Of a stretch of 64,000 nt of DNA, positions 19,668-28,600 are shown in pieces. The notes under the pieces are model-generated. The model worked only from the letters and a program-made list of their open reading frames with translations. It did no database searches and had not been told where the DNA came from. The position numbers and the translations under genes are program-made. Each line of letters opens with the position of its first letter. The stretch's first letter is position 1. Location of the stretch: the NCBI GenBank assembly GCA_030144725.1, contig JASKMD010000024.1, positions 5,167,345 to 5,231,344 on the forward strand, given 5' to 3'. The DNA is from Haematococcus lacustris. Its lineage: Eukaryota; Chlorophyta; Chlorophyceae; Chlamydomonadales; Haematococcaceae.

Positions 19668-22600
19668 ATGAGCTTCGAATCACCTAAGTTGACCTCGTTG
19701 ACTGCCGTCGTTGGAGCCAGAGCGATGGAGCTAGATGGCAGGCGTAAGCTAGCTCTAGTTCTGCTACTCCTACTGACTTGCGCTGGGCGGTGCTGGGGCG
19801 GTGCGAGCATCGGTGGCAACAGCCACCCTTGCCGCCGCTTGTCAGACCGCCCAGGCACCGTGCGAGGGAAACCTCACGGTAGCTACGCAATCAGGGTCAC
19901 GACCAGGCCACTGGCCCAATACAACGCTAATCTTCAAGCCCTTACGGGCACTACCTTATCCCTCGCGGACATTTTTACACCACCTGCAGGCACACCGCTG
20001 CCAAAATACACCCTCAAGATAGCCAACGACAGTTCGGCCTTCAGCATGGGCGCCTGTGTGGCCCAGGATGCCCACTTTGAGCACCCTGAGCTACCAGCCC
20101 CGGCTGCTACAAACACAACTGCTATCCACAATGACCTGCCAGCCAGGCACAACCAACTGTTTGACACAGGGATGCAAGCCATCTATGTTAACATGCAGGG
20201 TGAAAAGAGACATGTAGCTCAGCTTTACTACCACCTGCCAGCCCTGGCTGTTGCAGGCTGGTACGACCAGCTAGCTGTAACTAAGATGCAAGCTTCTGAT
20301 GCTGATATGGAGGCTGATATGGAGGGCAATGCTGCAAAGCCTTACCACCACCTGCCAGCCCTGACTGTCATGCCCAATACCCTCTGTCACATCACCAACA
20401 ACCACAACCCACATCACCACAACCACAACCCACATCACCAAGAACCACAACCCTCTGTTCACCAACAACTACAACCCACACACATTGGGACAACCATTAA
20501 ACAACATAACAGGCTAATGAACATGCTCATGCTCTTTGTTATATGCGCGCACGTGCTAAACACACTATACCAACGCATAAGCCACCCCTTGCAGCCCACA
20601 ATCAAGGATTCCAAACGTTGCTTTAGGAAACACAAGAAACTAATCGCCCGTATCAGAGCGACGGTTAGGACCACTTGCTACAATCTCATGGCAGGGATAG
20701 ACGGCACCCAAGCATCCTCTTGTGCCCTCTGCAAGCTTGCCAACAAGTTTCACCTCTCTACGCATGGAGCCAACAGCAGCCATCCTTACACAGTCAACCA
20801 GTTTAACAGCACACTGCATGTCTACTGCACCTACCAGATAGCAGCAAATAGGAATGGAAAAGAAAATACCCCATGCACCATGGACCCCTTCTCTGCAGCC
20901 CGGGCTGTCTACGTGGCCTGGCTACTGCTAGCCGCTGGGGATGTTGAAGCTAACCCCGGCCCAGCCCACTGTGAGGAGCATCACTCAGGAGCCAACCCTA
21001 ACCCCCTTTATTTCGAAGTACAAATAGGTCGCAATTGCCAAGCCCACTCCCTTAACAATGCAGCTGGCAAGCATTGGGTGGAACCTAATGACCTTCACAC
21101 TTTCTGGAAAGCCTGGCGAGACAGACTTTACGACGAAGGCGACAGGAATGCGTGGACGATTGCACGTGGCGACGGAGGTGCACTTAGCGACGAGGTCATC
21201 CACCTCTATCTTCAGACACACTTCGGCCTCACTCTTACAAGCGTCGCCCAACTACACACCGCAGAGGACTGGAGCGACGACAAGTTTGACGCATTGGCGA
21301 TAATGTACGCCACCCTTAACTTCTTATGTAAAACGAACGGTCACAGCATGGCAATTAGAAAACTTGGCGGCCATTGGAAGCTCCTAGACTCCGACAGCCC
21401 CAGTAAAGCAGCTATACCAATTCACGAGCTGTCGCCTCTCCACAAAACAACCTTCCACGAGATATTCGTCATTTCACCAGACCCAGCAGCCACACCGACA
21501 CAAACCATAGCCCTAAGACGAGAAGGTGTATGCCACATCATAAGTCATAAGGAAGACAACATACCCAGGTACACATTGCCAAACCGACCCCAACCCCCAT
21601 ACATGGAGTGTCAACATGATAACTGCTGCCTTGTACATGCCTTCAACATGGCCATGGGAGTCAAGCTGATAGACCATCAAGCAGTCATTAGACATTGTAA
21701 GAACCTGGCGGACCACATGCAACAACTAGCACAACAAGCCCGAGGCATGGGGCTTGCAGTGAGAGCATTGCACACAAGCCATATCTACGACAAAGAAGGC
21801 AAGTTCTCATTAGACACACTGAACCACTACCTCCACCGCACACATCATAATACCTATCTACACCCCGCCACCCAACCCCTCCCCCGAGGCAGCATCACAC
21901 CCAGTAGGATCCTTGGTGCAATAACAGACACAGGTGCAACATGCACAAGCGCAATTATCCTCCTCTCATGCAGCGATGGCAAAGGCATCGGCCATGCGAC
22001 TGCCATTAGGCACACCTCACAAGGATGGCTCTGGCTAGACTCACTACGCCACGCACCACAACCACTAAGCACGCCCCTTGACTGGCAACGCCTTCAGGGC
22101 AGCCTGCTGACCATCACTGCAGGCAACGTAGAGCACACAACATTTGTCCGTAAAGAGATATGGATAGCAGACCCCCAGGCAGGCTACACACCTCAAGACC
22201 TAGCCGCACACCTTGCAGACCACACGACCCCCATAGACCTCACTACAGAAGCACATCAGACCAGAGCGATGCCCACTTTAAATACCACCCTGAACCCTAG
22301 ATCCAAGAAAACCAACCCCATAAACCCTACAACCAAACATACCAAACGCAGACAGGCAGCCCCAGCCCCAGCCCCAGCCCCAGCCCCAGCCCCAGCCCCA
22401 GCCCCAGCCCCAGCCCCAGCCCCAGCCCCAGCCCCAGCCCCAGCCCCAGCCCCAGCCCTAGCCCCAGCCCCAGCCCCAGCCCCAACCCCAGCCCCAGCCC
22501 CTCACCCCAACCCATCCCCACCCCAGGCAGCAGAGCCACCCCCCCTCAGCAAGCCCATGCAACAAGTGCCCCCCATGACAAAGAAGCGGCGCCCAGTCAG

Positions 22601-25600
22601 AGTTACCACCCACGACAACAACACCAAGCGCCAAATTCGCATCACCAACTTCTTCTCCTCGAAGACTCCCTCTGAACCATGTGCCACGCCCAGCACCAAC
22701 AACAACACTCGTACAGGCCAGCCCGCCATCACAACGGTACCAACAACCACGCCTAACCCCAAACCCATACCCATCCTCAGCAACCTCACAATCAGCACAC
22801 TCAACACACAAGGCCTCTACACAAAGAGACAAGACGTTACAGAGCTGATTCTGGAAGACAACCCAGACATTCTAGTACTCACAGAGACCAAGATAGGCAG
22901 GAAGAGCAAGATGACGCCAAGATGGCTGCAAACAATGCTACGTGACTACACCTGGTGGCACAGCCACCACCACACCGCAGGTACCATCCTAGCTGTCAAG
23001 CGCTCTATAGCTGTGGCAACCACAGCCAAAGCAAACACCGCTGACACTGCTGGGAGACTGGTCACAGCCACCCTGCAGCCCACAAACTCCACGCCAGTCA
23101 TCCTGATAGGTACCTACTGGCCATCAGGACACAGCGCAGCAGCGTCCTCAGCCCGCCTCGCCATGCAAGACACCATAACAACACTCCTAAATGCACACAG
23201 ATCACACCTCCCCCTAATGATAGGAGACATGAATGCCACCTGGCGGCCCAATGACAGGAGCAGCAACACCACCTACCCGCATGACATGGAGTACAGGGCC
23301 TTCTTGCACTCCCAGAACCTGCAGCCAGTGCAACAAGAAGATAGAAAAGCCACACACAGGCAATGGAAGGAGGCAGACGAAACAGGCCAGCCACAAAGTA
23401 CTGACAGCCGCATTGATGACATCCTCACACGCAACAGCCCCGGAAAACTACGGCTGCTAGCCTGCGCAAGCAAATGGGGAGGCGGGCTCAGCGACCACCT
23501 ACCCCTTACTATGGCCCTAGATATCACGTCCACTGGCCTCAACATACCTGCCATACCCACATTGCCGACCTTAAGACAGACCTGCAAAAAAGCGCTCACA
23601 ACTCCAGTCAGCAAAGAAGACCAGGAGAAGTTCAAGCAAGCCTGCCAAGACACGAACAACAACATTCCACAACTCCTAGCACGCCTGCAATTGACCCTGA
23701 GACCTGCTAAAACAGCGGCACAAGCACACTATGCAGCCATCACCAACAGTTGCGCCAAATCTATCCAGCAACTAACCCACATCGATGGAACCAGTGCACC
23801 AATAGTTGTGAATGAGCTGGCCACCCATATGCACAATCTCCTGGACAAATGCCTCAAGGTGGCAATAGAAAACTGCCAAACCAAAACCCATAATGCCACA
23901 GGTCAACACTACCGGCTGCGAGGCTGCAACAAACTCAGAAGCCACAAGCGGCACACCCACCTATGGATCAAGCATGCACAACACCACCTGAGCGACTACA
24001 AGGGAAGCACCATCACCGACGCACTAACACATGTGCCTCCCCTCCCCTCCTGCAAAATACCTACGGCGGCCAAGCAGACAGCACTAGACATCATACGGAT
24101 GTATCACAAAGACGGCACTCCTGTCCACACTGCCCTAAAACTAGCCTACAAACACACAAAAACAGACCTACAATCCTATGACAAAGAGCAGTCAGCTATC
24201 CATGCTGACAGACACCGAGCAGCTGCCCAGAAGCTCATTCACACCAAACCACGGCTAGCAAACAAGGCCATCTTCCAACCATCGAGCAAACGCCACACCA
24301 TCACAGCCCTACACGATGACAGAACTGGTGCGCTGGCAACAGACCCCACACAACTTGTCCAGGTAGCTGACCGCTACTTTACGCGAACGTGGGCCGCCAC
24401 AGGTAGCAAATCAGGGATATACCTACCAGAACACTGCCCTAGAAAGGCACCTTGGGAGCAGCCCAATGCCATTGACCGCTTCACACTTAAGACGGGCGCC
24501 ACCCAGCGAGAAGAGCCAGACCTGGAAGGCAACAAAGCAAAGAGGGCGTGGCTTAACTCCACGATCCAGGACACCGCAACCTTCCACACATGCCTAAAAC
24601 AGCTGAGCAGCGGCAAAGCACCAGGACCAGATGACATACCTAACGAACTACTGAAAATGCTACCGGATGAAATCACGACCGCCATACACGACATGTTCAC
24701 AGTCCTATGGGCGACAGGCCTCACCCCCACCGGATGGAAGACTAGCAACACTGTGCTCATCTACAAAAACAAGGGGTCCGAGACTGACCTAGCCAACTAC
24801 AGACCCATCGGCCTTGCCAACACCCTCTACAAACTATGGACACGTATGATCACAGTGGCACTATACGAGTATGCTGAACAACACAACGTCCTTAGTAGCT
24901 GCCAGGCAGGCTTCCGCAGGCACCAAGACACTATGACCCAGCTGCAAAGCCTAGTCATGGCCCTTGAAGACGCCAAGATAGGCCAACAAGACATCTACGC
25001 ACTCATCGTAGACTTTACCTCTGCCTTTAACACCACCGATCAGGATAAAGCACTCTGGATCATGTATGACCTGGGCTTTCCCACAGACGCCATCGAGGCA
25101 GTAAAAGATCTCTACACCGGAGCGAGCAGCACAGTACAGCTCACACCACAACTGAAAGGCCAACCTGTTCCTATCACACGAGGCACTATCCAAGGAGACT
25201 CTCTCTCCCCCCTACTATTCCTAATCTACATGGAGCCGCTCTTGCGATGGCTGCACGTTGGAGGCAGAGGGTATGAGCACAGCTGCCTCGATGCAACCCA
25301 GCACCAGGACAACACTCTACGACACCAAAACAAACTGAGCAGCCTAGCCTTTGCAGACGACCTCATCATTCTCACCTCGTGCCTCTCCGACCTTAAGATC
25401 CAGGCGCATAAGCTCACAGAGTTCTCCACTTGGGGAAGCCTGCAAGTGTCAGGCAGCAAAACCAAAGTAACAGGCATACTACACCAAAAGGCCAAGACAA
25501 AAGTCTATGGCACAAATGACCCCACAGCCCAGGTGGCAGCCCAGCTCCATGGCCAGATTGAGGTGCAAGGGCAGACCACTCAGTACCTCCCCCCCACCCA

Positions 25601-28600
25601 GCCCTTCCTGTACCTAGGTGTCAACATCACCATGACCCTCGACTGGAAGCACCAGCATAGGCGCATGACTGACACCCTCCGCTCCAGGCTTGAATGCCTC
25701 CGCACATCATACGCCTCACCTCGTCAGACCCTCCACATCGTGAAGACGGCAGTGGCCACCTGCTTGGCCTATGCCTTTCCAGTGACACCCTGCTCACCCA
25801 CTGACCTAGAAGCATGGGACAGCATGATAACCACAATGATGAAGCGCAGGTTTGGCCTGTGGGTCAGCGCACCTAGCGCCATGATCCGTGAAGATACAGA
25901 CACCTTTGGCCTAGGATGCACCTCACTGGCAGTGGAATACAACAGCCGCTGCGTGAAGACACTATTGGAAGGACTCCAAGCGGAGGGCCGCTACGGCAAG
26001 GTCACCAGGTCCATGCTTGCCATGCAGATCACGTACCTCTCGCAGCTGCTAGCCCAAAAGCCATCCAGACATCAGACTCAGAAGGAGCTGCAGAAATGCT
26101 CTCGCACTCGCCAGCTGCTCTGCGCCCACAACAGCTCCCTGCAAGTGGCACTCCAAGGCACCACCATTGACCCCCCTCTGCTGGCACAGCTACATGCTAT
26201 ACACACAGCATCGGTGGCCCAACCCCTAGACAAACACCACACTAGAGTGATGCGTGCCATAGTGGGCCCCCTCATTGCACTTGGCTTCTCTGGTCCCCAC
26301 CAGCTGCTAGAAATGAAAGGCACCAACATCATATCAGGCAGAGAGTTGAGGGCCCTCGCCAAACAAAGGGGCAGGAGGGCAACACACAAACACATTGGAG
26401 CCCTAAACCGCCTGCGCCTGCTGCTTCAGCTAGGGGAGGAACCCACCTCAGACCAACTGCAAGCCATCATGAACCACCGGGACATCAACCTGGACCTGGA
26501 CCTCAAACACAGGCAGACGCACCAGAGCATGGGAGGCCTCACAGCCTGCCAGTGGACTGACAAAAGCACATACGCACTACCGGGGTGGAACTGGCAGGCC
26601 TCCATCGCCTCCAACCAAGTCATTCGCATCACCGACCTCTTCAATAAGCCTCCCGAACAACCCACTGCTGCCCCACCACCCCACACAAACACACAACACA
26701 CCGGTGCAACCACAACCGACCCACAGAACATCAACAACAAGAGGCCTGCGCCGAAACCACCCACCGGCAACAAGAGCATGGGCAGAGTAGCCCTACCTGA
26801 TGCCACTGACCTCCCATTGCCACACCTGAACCCGACCCAGCTATACACCTGGAAGGAGGACCAAGCCACAAGTGGCACAGTTAGCCACAGCCAAATGATG
26901 TTGAATCAGATGTTCAGGCACAGGGAAAAGATCAAGAAGGTCTTTGGCTGGCAGATTACTAACACCACATTTGGCCTAGACCGACGCCCCAAAGCAGCAA
27001 GAAGGACACACCAAAAGCAACAATCTAAAGAGGAGGTTGATGGCACCATGCAACAGCAATACTGGGTAACATGGCACCCGTCAAGAGTTGAGAAATGGGC
27101 CCTACCCCTCTACGCCAAGAACGGCTACCACCCGCAGAGCGTAAAGCCCTACCTACGCAGCCAACTCAGGGACGACGACTGCGACTGTGAGCTATGCTGG
27201 TCACCCAACAGCAGGGAGAATGATGCAGATGCTGCAGACATGTATGTCTGTGACACATGCCAACGCACGTACCACTGGCAGTGCCTTCTTGACTGCAAAT
27301 GCGCCAAGCCAAGTGAAAGACCTGGCTCTGATGACAACGCAGAATGGGAATGCCCCTCTTGCGCACCGCTAGCTCCACACGAGAAGGAGGCACGCAGAGC
27401 CGCTGCTGACGAGGAGATAGTAGAGGTCCACTGGGAACCCAGCGCGGAGGCATTCACCATGCTAAATCACCATACAGACTTCTGCGAGCACATGGAGGAG
27501 TACAAAACAGAGACGGAGGCTAGGCAATACGCACTCACAAGCACGCGCAAGGACGGCGACATTAACGACGATCTGATGCGACAAAGCATGAGCGACACTG
27601 CACGTGGACAATGGCAGTCCACCCACGGCGACCCGCTACGCTCCAAAATTAGATTTGATATCCTCCCCACTAACCCGCAACTTGACATATGCCCAACTGG
27701 AAGGTGCGAAGTGTGGCTCCGACATGCAGACTTCTACCCCTGCCAACCAACCCCAGCCCCCACACAAGCCCTACCCCAACCAATCACACAGCAGGTCGTA
27801 GCCGTCTACAACACAGATGGTAAATGCGTGGGAGTCATTGCACCCGCCCGAGCAGCAAACCTGCTATCTAGATACAACGCAACACAGAAGAACGCCCCGA
27901 CACCCCTAAACACCAGCTTTGCCGCAGAGCTTGCCAGCCTCTTGGCAAGGCATGGCCAAGCAACCGCTGATGCCACACACACAACCCCCACACCAATCGT
28001 CCACATCCTGAGACAACACCTGGAGATCACCAAGGAACGCTACACCACCCCTCTCCACTGCAGCCCACTCTTTGAAGAGTACTACAGCCCATGCGAAAAA
28101 GACAAACTGTTTGGCTCACTGGGCCCCCCCTTACTCTGCCAGCACCAAGGCATGTCATGGGCCCAACCCACCAAAGCAGACATCATTATGGCTGTGCGAC
28201 ACGCCCTACACGCAGCACAAGCCCCAACACACACACCAACCCTCACTGCCATGCTCCTGCCCAACAAAGGACGCACAAACTCTGCAACATACATGCGGTG
28301 GATTTCTGAGCACCCCCACCTGTGCACCAAAATTGGCACCTTCGCACCCCATGCGCTGCAGCCAGACCCGCCGCAAGCATGGGCTGGGAGCATACCGTAC
28401 ACCTGCAGCAACAAACACCACTCACTGCTCGTACTTATTCACAACTCGAGCGCAATACATCATCTGCAAGCACGGAACCCACTATGGCTCGACAGCTTGC
28501 GCGGCGCTTTGAGTCAGCTCGCTGGTAGGAAGTTCCTACCCCCCTTAAACACACGCCAACCCCCCCCACCGCCGGCCCACACAAGCTTGATAGGGGCTGG

